From Volvox africanus (lineage: Eukaryota; Chlorophyta; Chlorophyceae; Chlamydomonadales; Volvocaceae), in assembly GCA_030268105.1 (NCBI GenBank), contig BSDZ01000080.1:3349501-3413500 (forward strand): a stretch of DNA of 64,000 nucleotides, given 5' to 3'. Below are positions 49,791-61,900 of the stretch, one piece after another; the first letter of the stretch is position 1, and the number at the start of each line of letters is the position of its first letter. The position numbers and the translations under genes were made by a program. A model generated the notes under the pieces. It had not been told where the DNA came from. It worked only from the letters and a program-made list of their open reading frames with translations, and did no database searches.

Positions 49791-49795
49791 TGTAA
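49791..49795 (+). terminator. TGTAA poly(A) signal of the PP2C gene
   Basis: TGTAA 35 nt after the TAG stop of the PP2C gene. Confidence 0.45.
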
Positions 49796-50072
49796 ATCAT
49801 CGCTGATTAACGCTCTTTACTTATTTATTTAAATAGAGTTTTAAATTTGTCGTGACAATACACACAGGCGGATGTTATCCGTTGTCCTTGTACGGGGGAA
49901 GGTTGCGTGTGGCTGCATGGCTACATGTGTGATGTTGGGATGTCGCGCCACGTGCATGTTTTATCCCATAAATATGTGCTCGTGCCGTGCTTACCTTGTC
50001 ATCTCTTTGCGGAGTTAAGCATTATTCATCGTGCAGAAGTAGGTGTAAGCGTGATAATCATTTCTCTGCGTG

Positions 50073-50494
50073 TGTTGTATATGGTACCCACGAAGGGTGG
50101 TATCAAAAGATACCGGTTGTTGTGCCAGAGCCCGATTAAGTAGAGCCGCCGACTAGGTCGTACTTGAGAGACCATAAGGCCTCGAACCGGGCGTGACCTT
50201 CAGAAGTCACCACTACAACCGGAGATTCAGTGAACCAGGAACCAGATGTTCCACCATTTACCATTCAGGCGGTAAATGGCCCATTCCATACAGGTTATGG
50301 AGTAACATACAGGTTCGGATGTTTCAGGAAATCGGTTAGTATTGGTCGTCGACAGCCGAGACCAAATCCACAAATCGAATGCTAGATGGGAACATGAAAC
50401 AGTTAATCTGATAATTAAATATATTATATCATAAAATAATAAACAGATAATTATTATACTTAATGAATTACCAAAATGCATTAAGGATACAACA
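50073..50494 (-). repeat. Outer element 3' LTR, 422 bp
   Basis: Bounded by TGTTGTAT at the left and ATACAACA at the right, a perfect terminal inverted pair. The same TGTTGTATATGG start is found at 63922. Confidence 0.88.
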
Positions 50495-50508
50495 ATTGTT
50501 CCCCCTCT
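50495..50508 (-). other. Outer element polypurine tract
   Basis: On the element strand AGAGGGGGAACAAT directly precedes the 3' LTR, as expected for plus-strand DNA priming. Confidence 0.75.
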
Positions 50509-50563
50509 AGATGCAGCGTCCCGACGCATGAAACGAGAGCAGACAGGTTGAGGTAGGACAGCG

Positions 50564-51475
50564 TCAGAGAGGTCCGTCCTTAGACTGTGCCCGCAGCCTA
50601 GCTTCATCAAGCAGGGGTTTCATGTCAGGGGTGAAGTTACGTGCCGGTTCCCAGCTATTGTGCTCAGACGAATACCCAGACCACTTAACCAGGTACTCAT
50701 GTACCTTACGCTTACGCCTGCCCTTGCCAACACGTCGTGCACGGTAATCCAGGATACGTTCGACAGCATACAGGGTCTGCTTACCCGATAACCAGGTAGA
50801 GGGATTAGCTTCCGTAACAGGAGGGATGCTATCGTTAGCCTCAGGCAGAGTACCCCGATATGGACGTACGAGAGATACATGAAATGTGGGATGAATGCGT
50901 AGGTCAGATGGGAGTTGTAACTCTACAGCCACCGACCCTACCATGCGTACGACAGGATAAGGCCCCACAAAGCGCGGTAATAACTTGCGAGACCCATCAG
51001 CCAGGGAACGAAGGTTCTTCGTGCTCAACATAACCAGCTGGCCCTTAGTGAACGTGACGTCCTTTTTGGACTTGTTATAATAGTCCATAGCCCATTGCTG
51101 TGCAGCTTCCAGGCAAGCTTTAGCGTCAGTTAGACGGGACACGAAAGACTTAGCAAACGTTTTTGCAGCTGGAACATTTACGTCCAACTCCCGCCAAACA
51201 GGCAAAGCAGGGTTAAAACCGTAATTCAGGAAAAACGGACTATTACCAACGGACCGGTTAGTAGCATTATTAATGGCAAACTCAGCAGCGGTTAGGTAGG
51301 TATCCCATGCAGTAGGGGTGCGTCCTGCAAAGTTACGGAGCATATCACCCAGGACACGGTTAACACGCTCTGTTTGCCCATCAGATTGGGGGTGGTAGGC
51401 GGTGGACAGGTTCACCCGCATTCCTACCAGAGTCCCCAGGGCGCCCCAAAACTTACTTGCAAATTGAGTGCCGCG
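50564..51475 (-). pseudogene. Outer pol, 3' part: integrase core end and chromodomain
   Basis: Continues the outer integrase after the nested insertion, from TQFASKFWGALGTLVG through the AYHPQSDGQTERVNR core, GPYPVVRMVGSVAVELQLP and HPTFHVSLVRPYRG (GPY/F module), to a C-terminal chromodomain (YAVERILDYRARR, HEYLVKWSGYSSEHNSWEP). The chromodomain marks it as a chromovirus; such domains steer integration toward marked chromatin. Open to a stop at 50564. It is no longer joined to its own 5' part because of the inner element. Confidence 0.88.
51471..51475. repeat. Target-site duplication CCGCG, left copy
   Basis: CCGCG directly before the inner element's first TGTTGT; the second copy is 58958-58962. 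The original target read GTGCCGCGGTCAG inside the outer integrase. Confidence 0.93.
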
Positions 51476-52299
51476 TGTTGTACCTCTCGTTCGCGTTTGC
51501 TCATAAGTATCTGCACGTCTGGAGACTTTCGACACCGATGCGCGAGCACTTGCAAGTACAGCAAGGCAAGCGAGAGCAAACAGAGACAGCGGAAGACTTC
51601 AAGACGAAGAGAGATATAACTTACAGTCTTACAGATCGGAATGATGCAATGGACGAAATCGCCGTCAGCGCCGGAAGCAAGCAATCATCACGCGGCGGTG
51701 ATTAGCGAAGTTCAGGCTTAGCTCGGGCTAAGTAGAATAGCGTATAGCAATAGTAGTATAGAACACACGAGTGTTCTCCGGTATCGAATGTCTTGTCTTG
51801 CTTAGCCGTCCTCGCATCTGTTATACTCGCAGTATCACAATGCCGTACGATTCACATTAGGAGGCCGATCCTAGATGTGACAATCCTACTGCGTATAGGC
51901 GATGTCTACGCATAACAACGTATAAGCCTTTCCGGCATTCGCATGATGCAAGGGTCTGGATAACGATATCCGGTTGCAGGGCATGTGTCACGATGAGTGC
52001 GGCGCTCTCAACGTGTGCTGTAATGAAGTAATATTATATCAGATAATATTACTTATCGTTTCGTAGCACGAGCATAATGCGCACTTCAATGCTTCGGGCT
52101 TTCATGCATGCTAGGCGGATTTGCCATGCTGCGATGTCGCGATGGATAATGACAACATGCCAAATGCATATATAAATGTACACAAATACATTTATATCAT
52201 GCAGATTCATTCATATGCAATGTGTTCATCACAATAGCACTTCGCCTTGTAGGATCGCATCAACCTACGCATCGGCGGGAAACTAACCGTAGCACAACA
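51476..52299 (-). repeat. Inner element 3' LTR, 824 bp
   Basis: Starts TGTTGTACC and ends CACAACA. Contains an AT-rich inverted repeat near 52027-52053 (GTAATATTATATC ... GATAATATTAC). Lacks the telomeric insert found in the 5' LTR. Confidence 0.93.
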
Positions 52300-52314
52300 A
52301 TTATCCCCCCTCCC
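52300..52314 (-). other. Inner element polypurine tract
   Basis: On the element strand GGGAGGGGGGATAAT directly precedes the 3' LTR. Confidence 0.8.
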
Positions 52315-52358
52315 GTATGCAGCGTCCTCGCTGCATCATACAGCATCGACTGCAGGGG

Positions 52359-55300
52359 TCATTGGGCTTGCGTGGCACGTTTGCGGGCTTCTTCGAGCAG
52401 GGGCTTCATGTCCTGTGAGAAGTTGCATGCCGGTTCCCATGAGTTGTGCTCGTCGGTATACCCTGTCCACTTAACCAAGTACTCGTGTACTGTCCGCTTA
52501 CGTCGGTGTCGGCCCAAACGACGCGCGCGATAATCTAACACCCGCTCCACATCGTAAAACTTCTGTTTACCAGTGATCCAGGTCTCGGGAACTGGTTCGA
52601 TCGCTGCGGGGGCGTTAGCAGGCTCAGGGACGGGTTCCGTACCACGATACGGACGAACAAGCGATACGTGAAACGTGGGGTGAATGGTCATATCAGCGGG
52701 CAATGCAAGCTCCACAGCCACATTCCCAACCATGCGCACGACAGGATACGGACCAATCCAGCGAGGTAAGAGTTTTCGGGATCCGTCGGCCAAGGAACAC
52801 AAGTTCTTGGTGCTTAGCAACACGAGTTGCCCTTCCGAAAACGTCACATCCTGCTTGGATTTGTTGTAATATTCCGTCGTTCATTGTTGCGCCGCATCCA
52901 AACATGACTTCGCGTCTGTGATTCGGGACATAAAAGACTTGGCAAAAAGTTTAGCAGCAGGCACGTTCACTTCCAACTCACGCCACACGGGTAGCGCGGG
53001 ATGAAATCCGTAGTTGAGAAAGAACGGACTTTTGCCTGTTGAGCGGTTCACAGCGTTGTTAAGCGCGAATTCTGCCGCAGTCAAATACGTATCCCAAACA
53101 AGTGGTGTGCGACCAGCATAATTGCGCCCAACGTGCGATTTGTGTGTTCGGTTTGACCATCAGTCTGCGGGTGATACGCCGTGCTCAGGTTGACGTGCAT
53201 GCCAACTAGTTTGCAGAGCGCTTCCCAAAACTTAGACGTGAACTGCCCACCGCGGTCCGAAATCACATTTTTGGGAACCCCGTGTAACCGAACCACATTG
53301 TCGAAAAACAAACGTGCGGTTTGCTCAGCCGTGCAGGATGATGTGCATGGTGCTAGGTGAACCATCTTAGTCAGACGATCGACCATTACGAACACCGCAT
53401 CGTATCCCCCCTCAGTTTTGGGCAGCGCGACTACGAAGTCCATGGAAACACTTTCCCAAGGCGCATCCGGGACAGGCAACGGTTGCAACAACCCATGGCC
53501 CTTACCGGACAAAGCCTTATTGCGCTGGCACAGACTGCATGTCTGGACGAAGTTCGCCGCATCCTTAGCCAAACGAGGCCACCAAAAGGAACGTTGCACC
53601 AAGTCGATCAATCGCTTGCTACCAGGGTGTCCTGCTAACGGGTCCTCGTGGAACCGCGCAAGGATGTCGTAGTGTAGCGCGTCGTCGTTCGGAACGACGA
53701 TTTGCGTAGCTGCACCCTCCGTCCGTAGCCAAAGGCCATTCTGCTTGCGAAGGTTTTCTACATTAGCCGGGTCCGCGAACCAGGCGTCTGCGTTGTAGGC
53801 AACCTTCAACCGCTCCGTGAGGTTCGTCGTGATCGGTACCTCCTCGCTACGCGGCCGCACGACGGGCGCTGCCAAATTGCAGTGTGTAGCGACGGATGTC
53901 GACTGAGAGCATCGGCAATATTCAATTTACCAGAAATATACTCCCAGGTGCAGTCGAACCTAGCTAGGTATTCCATCCACCTAGCCTGACGGCGGTTCAA
54001 CGTCGGAACGCTTTGCAAAAACGTTAGGGGCTTATGGTCAGTCTTTAAAGTAAACGGGCGTCCCTCGAGGTAACAGCGCCATTCCTTTAAAGCATGCAGC
54101 ACGGCCAGAAGCTCCTGTTCCCCGGTGGTGTAGCGAATCTCCGCACCAGAAAACTTCTTACTCGTGAAGGCGATCGGTCGCCCTTCCTGTAACAATACAG
54201 CGCCGCTTCCAAATATTGAGGCATCAGACACTACCTCAACACGAAATGGCAACGAGTAATCAGGGAATGCAAGGGTGACATCTTCGGCAACGATTCGTTT
54301 GAGCTCTTCGAATGCCCGCTGGCATTGCGACGTCCACGACTCGAGCGAAACGAAAACGCCTTTGCGAGTTAAGTTAGTAAGCGGGGCCGCAATGATGGAA
54401 TATTTTTCAATGAACTTTCGGAAATAATTGGTCAAGCCAAGGAACTTACGCAGCTCCGTGAGGTTCTGAGGTGCGGGCCAATCGCGAACCACGGCGACCT
54501 TCCGCGGGTCCATCTTCACACCGGTGGCCGACACAATGTGGCCCAAATATTCCACCTGAGGCTGCGCCCAAAAGCATTTGGCGCGTTTAGCAAACAATTG
54601 CTCCCGCCTCATAACGTCGAGCACGAGCCGAAGATGCTCCAAGTGCTCCTCGCGCGTCTTAGAGTAAACCAAGATGTCATCCAGGTAGCAAACAACGAAC
54701 CTGTCGATAAACGGCCTAAACATTCGGTCCATGACCGCCTGAAACGTCGCAGGGGCATTAGTCAAACCAAACGATAGGACCGTATACTCAAAGTGACCGA
54801 AGGGCGTCCGAAAAGCGGTTTTCGGGATATCAGAGGCAGCGATGCGAATCTGATTGTAGCCCTGTTGTAAGTCAATTGAGGAAAAATAAGCCGATCCCTT
54901 CAGCTTATCCAACAGGTCGTCAACGCTTGGCAAAGGGTAGCGATTTTTCACCGTACTCACATTCAACCCCCGGTAATCGATGCACATGTGCAAGGTCCCA
55001 TCCTTCTTACCGACAAACAAAATCGGTGCAGAATACGGGGATGTGCTGGGGCGTATCATACCCTTCGCGAGCAAATCCGTCACCTGGCGCTTCACCTCGT
55101 CCAGCTCCAATGGACTCAACCTGTACATTGGCCGGGCCGTAGGCTGCGCTCCAGGCATGAGAGGGATTGTGTGATCAACAGGACGCATAGGTGGTAGGCC
55201 AGGGATATTTTTAAAGACGTCCTCATACTGCGACAGTAGGGGTTCAACCTCAGGATCCGCAGAAATCTGCGCGGTGATGACACAACAGCTCACCCGCGGC

Positions 55301-56409
55301 CTTAAAAGCAGTCCGTGGGCACCCTTCCGTAACAAACGGACGGCCTCCTTACGCCCGACTAGCTTCGGTTCGATTCGCGCGGCCATTGCGGTCACAGCGA
55401 AATTAACCATAGGCACCGCCTCAGCTTCGCCCTCCTTTGGTGTGACATGTTCGAACGACAGGAAAGGTACCTTAATCGACAGAGTACCCTTGCACATATG
55501 CAGGGTTGCGGTCTCCATGTCGATGCGCGCGCGATACTGCCGTAATGTTGAAGAGCCCATTATGTACGGTGCAGTCTCTGCTAAGCCCTGCAGCACATAC
55601 GGCCGGGTCACAACACGCAAAGGGCCTATCGATAGGCTAAGGGTGATCCTGCCCACGATGGGATGCTTACCCCCGTCAGCAAGGGTAACCTGTGGACAAT
55701 CAGACGACTCTGGGGACAACCCCAGCGCATTCACCTCTGCGACAGAGATGAAGTCGTCGCTGGCACCGGTGTCAACAAGTGCCTTCAGAGTACGGCCATT
55801 CAACCCGATCTGAACCACAGGGACACGGTTATCTACGAGCGACTGCCCAGCAGACAACGTCAGTGCACTTAGGGCGGGTCCGTAACCTACGGCACCCCCG
55901 TCAGGAGCTTCGTACCAAACGTCAACCGAGTAGGATGTGCTTGGCCACGGAGCCAGCGTACCCTCCCGATCCACACCATTAAACAAAACGGTGCCCGGCT
56001 CGAACCAGTGGACATGCCGCATACCCCTTAACGATGCCTCTGCCTTGCGCCGACAGAAAGCGGGGAGTAAAACACATGCGGCGGTGCCTGGATATTGACG
56101 CCTACACCTCCTGTATATGGCCAACTGTTCCGACATCTCACGCAGAGATGAGGGGATGAACAAAACCACGTGGTTAGACAGATCGATAGACGACAGGGGA
56201 CGGCGAGGTGTAAACAAATTACACAACGGGTCGAAGCAGAGAAGTCCCGTGCGTCCGTCAAGCGTGATGCGTCGCGCAATGACTCGCTCGATGTGTCCAA
56301 GTACACAAGGCAACAATGCCTTAACGGCTGGCCGTAAGGATGACCACCGACCACGCGTTAGTTCAGAAATCCCAGGTGGTGCCCCCTCCGCAGGAACCCG
56401 GGCAAGCCC
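52359..56409 (-). pseudogene. Inner pol: protease, RT, RNase H, broken integrase and chromodomain
   Basis: Follows the gag UAG in the same frame. Protease ALVDTGASDDFIS; RT with STSPYSAPILFVGKKDG, FSSIDLQQGYNQIRI and VCYLDDILVYSK; RNase H with DASIFGSGAVLLQEG and LKTDHKPLTFL. Near 53870, after RHPSLHTAI, the frame shifts. The integrase then runs in another frame (HPGSKRLIDLVQRSFWWPRL, CSLCQRNKA) and shifts again near 53130 after NRTLG. At about 52882 a TGA replaces the Trp codon of the AAQQW motif seen in the outer copy. The GPY/F module and chromodomain (HEYLVKWTGYTDEHNSWEP) are intact to the stop at 52359. RT may still be functional; integrase is not. Confidence 0.85.
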
Positions 56410-58044
56410 CTATTTCGGCTGAGGTACAAACGGCGGCATTAGCGGGCAATCCTTCGTGGAATGGCTCTCCGCACACCGTAGACAAACGTTGGCCAATTTC
56501 CGACTCTCGAATTCGGAACGATTGCAATTCCATTTTGGCATATACGTGTCGTCCGTGCGAGTCCGCTTCGCATTGGGGTCGGAACGCTGTGCGGCTGCCG
56601 TCGACGGCGTACCACCACGCTTCCTGTTTTTAGCCGGGTCCGAGCTCGGACCTGCTCCTCCTGACCCACGGACACCCGAGCTAGCGCCCCCGCGCGCCTG
56701 GCGTTGCCGGTTGCTGCGTCGCGTCGCGGCAGTAGGCGTGGGGCGGGTCGCTCCGAAGTCCTGGTCAAGAGCTACGGCTTCCCCAAGCGGATCCTGCACT
56801 TGCACGGCATTTGCACGAGGGGCAGACTTGACTTCTTCCTCACCGGCAAGGAGTCGTATCTCCGTGCCCTTAGCAAAAGCGACCAAAGCATCATACGACT
56901 TGATCTGTGCTCCAACCAAGTCAGTAGCGCACCATTTAGCCAAAAGTTTCGTCAGGCCTCGCCTAAACCAAAAGACACGCTCGGATTCAGTGAGGTCAGC
57001 AATGGGAGTCACAAGTGCTTCGAAGCGTGAATGGTACACGGGTACATTTTCATCCCGACGCATGTGGTAGCTACCGGCTGCCAAAACCTTACGAGCTTCC
57101 ACATTGCGTGCTTGAACCTCAGTAGCGAATCGTGCGAGCAAAGCGGCGACCAACTCGTCAAAAGTATAGTTGCCCCGGGCGTTGGTCCAATTGCGATACC
57201 AGTCCTTCGCTGAGCCCTCGAGGGTGTTACCAACGAAGAGACACCTGATACCGTCATTATCGCCACCATGAACAGCCTGGAGATACTTTTTAGCGTCACG
57301 CACGTACGCACGAGTTGCATCGGCTATGCTATGCCCTGGTGTCTTGTTGGTCAGCGAAATATTGAGCCTAGGAGCGGGAATCGACAATCTCATCACCTCA
57401 GGGATGTCATCATGCCCTCGAGCTTGAGGTAATGGCAGAACCCTTGGTCCAGCAGTGTTGTCCATATTCGTGTTCACTGCTGAATGCGGCACAATTAAGT
57501 GAGCAGGGGTCTGAAGGAAAAGGGGCTCTTGAGTGGCTCGCACGCCAACAGTCTCAAGACCTCTATCCGGTGCTCTAGCAGCCACAACAAAATCGGGTTG
57601 GCTAGCTAGGCTAGTGTGCGGCGTATCGTCGTGTTCCGCGGACATGGAGCACGAAACAATACCCTAGGTTTGCATAATAGAAGCCGACTTCTATCGCAAA
57701 GGCAAGAGTACAAAACAATTCGGTGAGCCTACCGACAGTACTCTTGAGAAGATTCAGTAAACTCAGCAAGTACTTGCCCAGCTGAGTCCTGATCTCCGTA
57801 GTTTGGGCAATGAGAGTCGCCAAATGGTCCGGACGAAAGCCGGTCTCAGTCGCCGCGGCAAGCAATGCCGGTGCACTGAGATTACCTGCGACTCAGAGCA
57901 TACACTTACACAACAAGTGCAGCAATCTAAGCAAAAGCAATCAAACAATTACAAACCGGAAGCGGCGGCGTCCAAAACGGCGCGGCCTAGGTCTTCGGCA
58001 AAAGTATCTAGCGGTCCTCCTGGTTCGTCGCTGGAACTTGCCAT
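56410..58044 (-). CDS. Inner gag (capsid and zinc knuckle), possibly spliced 5' part
   Basis: The main frame runs from 57645 to a TAG at 56410-56412 (411 codons). It has a retrotransposon capsid core (GSAKDWYRNWTNARGNYTFD, VYHSRFEALVTPIADLTESE) and a zinc knuckle CLRCAESHSTKDC, which is CX2CX3HX4C, one residue shorter than standard. Upstream, ATG 58044 opens MASSSDEPGGPLDTFAEDLG in the same frame. A 71-nt GT-AG intron (57956-57886) would join it to a second leader segment (PALLAAATETGFRPDHLATL) and a further donor at 57732 (G|GTAGGC) would return to the gag frame. The splicing is inferred from phase only. Confidence 0.7.
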
Positions 58045-58096
58045 AGAAAGAACCTACTTCCGATTAGACAAAGAGAGACAGTTAGGCAACGAACCT

Positions 58097-58108
58097 GTCT
58101 CGATACCA
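58097..58108 (-). other. Inner element primer-binding site
   Basis: TGGTATCGAGAC on the element strand, 3 nt after the 5' LTR. It would pair with a tRNA ending GUCUCGAUACCA and differs from the common plant initiator-Met site TGGTATCAGAGC. Confidence 0.75.
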
Positions 58109-58111
58109 ATT

Positions 58112-58957
58112 TGTTGTACCTCTCGTTCGCGTTTGCTCATAACCCTAAAACCCTAAAACCCTAAGTATCTGCACGTCTGGAGACTTTCGACACCGATGCG
58201 CGAGCACTTGCAAGTACAGCAAGGCAAGCGAGAGCAAACAGAGACAGCGGAAGACTTCAAGACGAAGAGAGATATAACTTACAGTCTTACAGATCAGAAC
58301 GATGCAATGGACGAAATCGCCGTCAGCGCCGGAAGCAAGCAATCATCACGCGGCGGTGATTAGCGAAGTTCAGGCTTAGCTCGGGCTAAGTAGAATAGCG
58401 TATAGCAATAGTAGTATAGAACACACGAGTGTTCTCCGGTATCGAATGTCTTGTCTTGCTTAGCCGTCCTCGCATCTGTTATACTCGCAGTATCACAATG
58501 CCGTACGATTCACATTAGGAGGCCGATCCTAGATGTGACAATCCTACTGCGTATAGGCGATGTCTACGCATAACAACGTATAAGCCTTTCCGGCATTCGC
58601 ATGATGCAAGGGTCCGGAGAACGATATCCGGTTGCAGGGCATGTGTCGTGACGAGTGCGGCGCTCTCAACGTGTGCTGTAATGAAGTAATATTATATCAG
58701 ATAATATTACTTACCGTTTCGTAGCACGAGCATAATGCGCACTTCAATGCTTCGGGCTTTCATGCATGCTAGGCGGATTTGCCATGCTGCGATGTCGCGA
58801 TGGATAATGACAACATGCCAAATGCATATATAAATGTACATGAATACATTTATATCATGCAGATTCATTCATATGCAATGTGTTCATCACAATAGCACTT
58901 CGCCTTGTAGGATCGCATCAACCTACGCATCGGCGGGAAACTAACCGTAGCACAACA
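58112..58957 (-). repeat. Inner element 5' LTR, 846 bp, with telomeric insert
   Basis: Same termini as the 3' LTR. The length difference of 22 bp is fully explained by the CCCTAAAA insert at 58143-58164. Ten single-base differences from the 3' LTR (about 1.2 percent) lie outside it. Confidence 0.93.
58143..58164. repeat. 22-bp telomere-repeat insertion in the LTR
   Basis: Between CTCATAA and GTATCTG the 5' LTR holds CCCTAAAA, CCCTAAAA and CCCTAA. The 3' LTR reads CTCATAAGTATCTG without it. AA at the junction is shared, so the exact edge is ambiguous by two bases. Confidence 0.93.
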
Positions 58958-58962
58958 CCGCG
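58958..58962. repeat. Target-site duplication CCGCG, right copy
   Basis: Second copy of the duplicated target directly after the inner element's CACAACA end. Confidence 0.93.
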
Positions 58963-61900
58963 GTCAGATACCACGGACTTGGGGACCCCATGCAAACGTA
59001 CCACATTGTCGAAAAATAGACGGGCCGTTTGCTCAGCTGTGCAGGATGATGTCGTGGGGGCCAGGTGGACCATCTTGGTGAAACGGTCGACCAGGACCAG
59101 CACGGCATCGTATCCTCCCTCAGTTTTGGGCAGCGCAACAATAAAGTCCATAGAGACGCTTTCCCAAGGAGCGTCAGGAATAGGAAGAGGTTGGAGATGC
59201 CCATGTGCTTTACCAGACTGGGCCTTATTGCACTGGCACAGGTCGCAACAGAGGACATAATTTTCAGTGTCCTTAGCCATGCGGGGCCACCAGAATTGAT
59301 GCCGCAAAAGCTCTAGTAACCGCGTGCAGCCAGGATGCCCAGCAAGAGGGCCGTCATGAAAACGTGAGAGAAGTTCACGACGTAATGAATCGTCGTTAGG
59401 TACGACAATCTGACGGTGGGATCCTTCCGATCGGATCCATAAGCCATGCTCCTGTACCAAGTGCCCCGTGTTGTTGTGAATTGTGAACCACGGGTCGGCT
59501 GCATAAGCCTGTTTCAAGCGCTTGGTAAAATCGGAGGGCACGAAGTTAGGTTTTTCCTGAGACCTACTCCGTGTGCTTACCGCCAGAATGGCTGCATGCA
59601 GTGAGGGGTGCCTACTGAGAGCATCAGCTATGTTAAGTGAGCCGCTCAGGTACTCCCAATCAAAGTTAAACCGTGCCAGGTATTCCATCCAGCGGGCCTG
59701 GCGTCGGTTAAGGGAGGGCACACCTTGCAGAAACGTAAGGGGTTTGTGATCAGTCTTGAGGGCAAAAGGCCGGCCCTCAAGGTAACATCGCCATTCCTTC
59801 AAGGCATGTAGGACCGCCAGAAATTCCTGTTCCCCAGTGGTATAACGGGTTTCAGCCCCCGAAAACTTCTTACTTGTGTATGCAATGGGGCGTCCCTGCT
59901 GCAACAGAACTGCCCCCGTCCCATGTATAGATGCATCAGTTATGACCTCTACACGGAACGGCAATGAGTAGTCAGGGAAGTGCAGGATAATATCATCAGA
60001 GATAGCACGCTTCAAAGCATCAAAAGCTTCTTGGCATGCGGGGGTCCAGGCCTCAGGTGAAGAGAAGGCTCCCTTACGTGTGAGGTTTGTTAGTGGTGCA
60101 GCAATGACTGAGTAGCGCTCTATGAACTTACGAAAGTAGTTGGTCAGGCCCAAAAACTTACGCAGTTCCTGAAGGTTGGAGGGCACTGGCCAATCCCGAA
60201 CAACAGCAGTTTTCCGGGGGTCCATCCGTATGCCACCCTGAGACACTATATGCCCCAGATACTCCACCTGTGGTTGTGCCCAGTGGCACTTAGAACGCTT
60301 AGCATACAGCTGCTCACGCCACAGAACCTCAAAGACCAGGCGGAGGTGTTGTATGTGCTCCTCACGGGTCTTTGAAAACACCAGGATATCGTCCAGATAA
60401 CCGATGACGAATTTGTCGATGTATGGCCTGAAGATGCGGTCCATGACGGCTTGGAACGTTGCAGGGGCGTTCGTCAGTCCGAAACTAAGGACGGTATATT
60501 CAAAATGGCCAAACGGCGTACGGAAAGCCGTTTTAGGGATGTCAGATTCTGCTATACGAATCTGATTATACCCCTGCTGGAGGTCAATAGAGCTAAAGAA
60601 TGCAGAATCTTTTAGCTTATCCAGCAGATCATGGACATGTGGGAGGGGGTAACGGTTCTTAACCGTTGCGGCATTTAACCCCCTATAGTCAATGCACATT
60701 CTCAGAGTCCCATCCTTCTTTCCAACAAACAGAATAGGGGCGGAGTATGGGGATGTGCTTGGCCGTATCATACCTTTTTTCAGCAGCTCAGCAACCTGTC
60801 GTTTGACCTCGTCCAGCTCCAAGGGGCTTAGCCGATACATGGGGCGGGAAACGGGTACTGCACATGGCACCAAAGGTATGGTGTGATCCACAGGCCGCAT
60901 TGGAGGCTTACCAGGGACCTCCTGGAATATATCTGCATATTCCTGTAACAGGGCCTCAAACTCAGGGTCAGTGGCATCAGCTGGGATAGAAGTTGCATTC
61001 AGGTGCAACTTGGGCCGTACTAGTAAAGCATGGGCCCCCTTGCGAATCATGCGAACTGCTGCTTTTCTGCCAACAACTTCAGGTTCAGTGTGCTGACAGA
61101 TAGCAGTGGTTGCATAATTAAAGCAAGGCGCAGGTGTCATCTGATCTGGTGGCTGTCCGGCAGTAGTAAAGGGTACCTTGCAGACTAGATTCCCCTTGCG
61201 CAGGCGCAAAGATTTAGACTCATAGTCAAGGACAGCCCCATACTGTGCTAGCGTGGAAGAACCCAAGATATACGTGGCAGCGTCAGTTAGCTCAGGCAAC
61301 ACGTATGGGCGGACATTTAACCTTAAAGGACCTGCAGATAGACGAAGATTAACCTGCCCCAAGATAGCCTGCTTACCCCCATCAGCAAGGGTAACTTCTG
61401 ACCAGGAGCATGGGCTAGGTTTCAGGCCAAGCTGTGTAACCACTGATGCCGAAATGAAATCATCACTGGCTCCAGAGTCGGCTAGGGCGGTGAACGTACG
61501 ACCTGCCGTACTTACGGTGATCAGAGGTACGCCAGCACCTATCAGGGCAGCAGCTTTAGGCAAGCAGAGAACTGAAATACAGGGTTCAGTCTCAGGCAAG
61601 CCCTCCTGAACCGGTTTAGGAGCAGCAAACCAGACGTCAACAGAGTATGGGCTTCCAGGGAGCTGAACGACCTCACCTGCCATATCAAGGCTATGGAAAA
61701 GAGCCGTCCCTGGATTAAACCTTAAGACCCGTTGCATTCCCGACAGAAAAGAAGGGTTGCGTCGGGACACATACTCAGGCAGCAAGATGCATGCTGAGGT
61801 ATCAGGGTGTTGACGTTTGCATGCCCTAGTGAGCTAATTGCTTCTGTAGCTCGCAGAGTGAAGAGGGAGTGAACAAGATAGTATGCCCACCCAAGTTAGC

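Larger units (their letters stand above)
51476..58957 (-). mobile_element. Inner Ty3/gypsy chromovirus, complete with both LTRs, 7,482 bp
   Basis: Inserted into the integrase of the outer element with a 5-bp duplication (CCGCG). LTRs 51476-52299 and 58112-58957 differ by 10 substitutions and one 22-bp insertion. It has a PBS, gag, a UAG codon in frame, pol, a chromodomain and a PPT in the expected order. Pol is broken downstream of RNase H by frameshifts and a stop, so this copy is non-autonomous for integration. Confidence 0.93.

Noticed and set aside
50564..51535. A stand-alone integrase/chromodomain gene
   Set aside because: The first codons (up to 51476) read through the inner element's LTR. 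The true sequence starts at the CCGCG junction and continues the outer pol from 58963.
58918..58957. Native C-terminus of the outer pol after DRG
   Set aside because: Those residues are translated from the inner element's LTR and are an artefact of the insertion.
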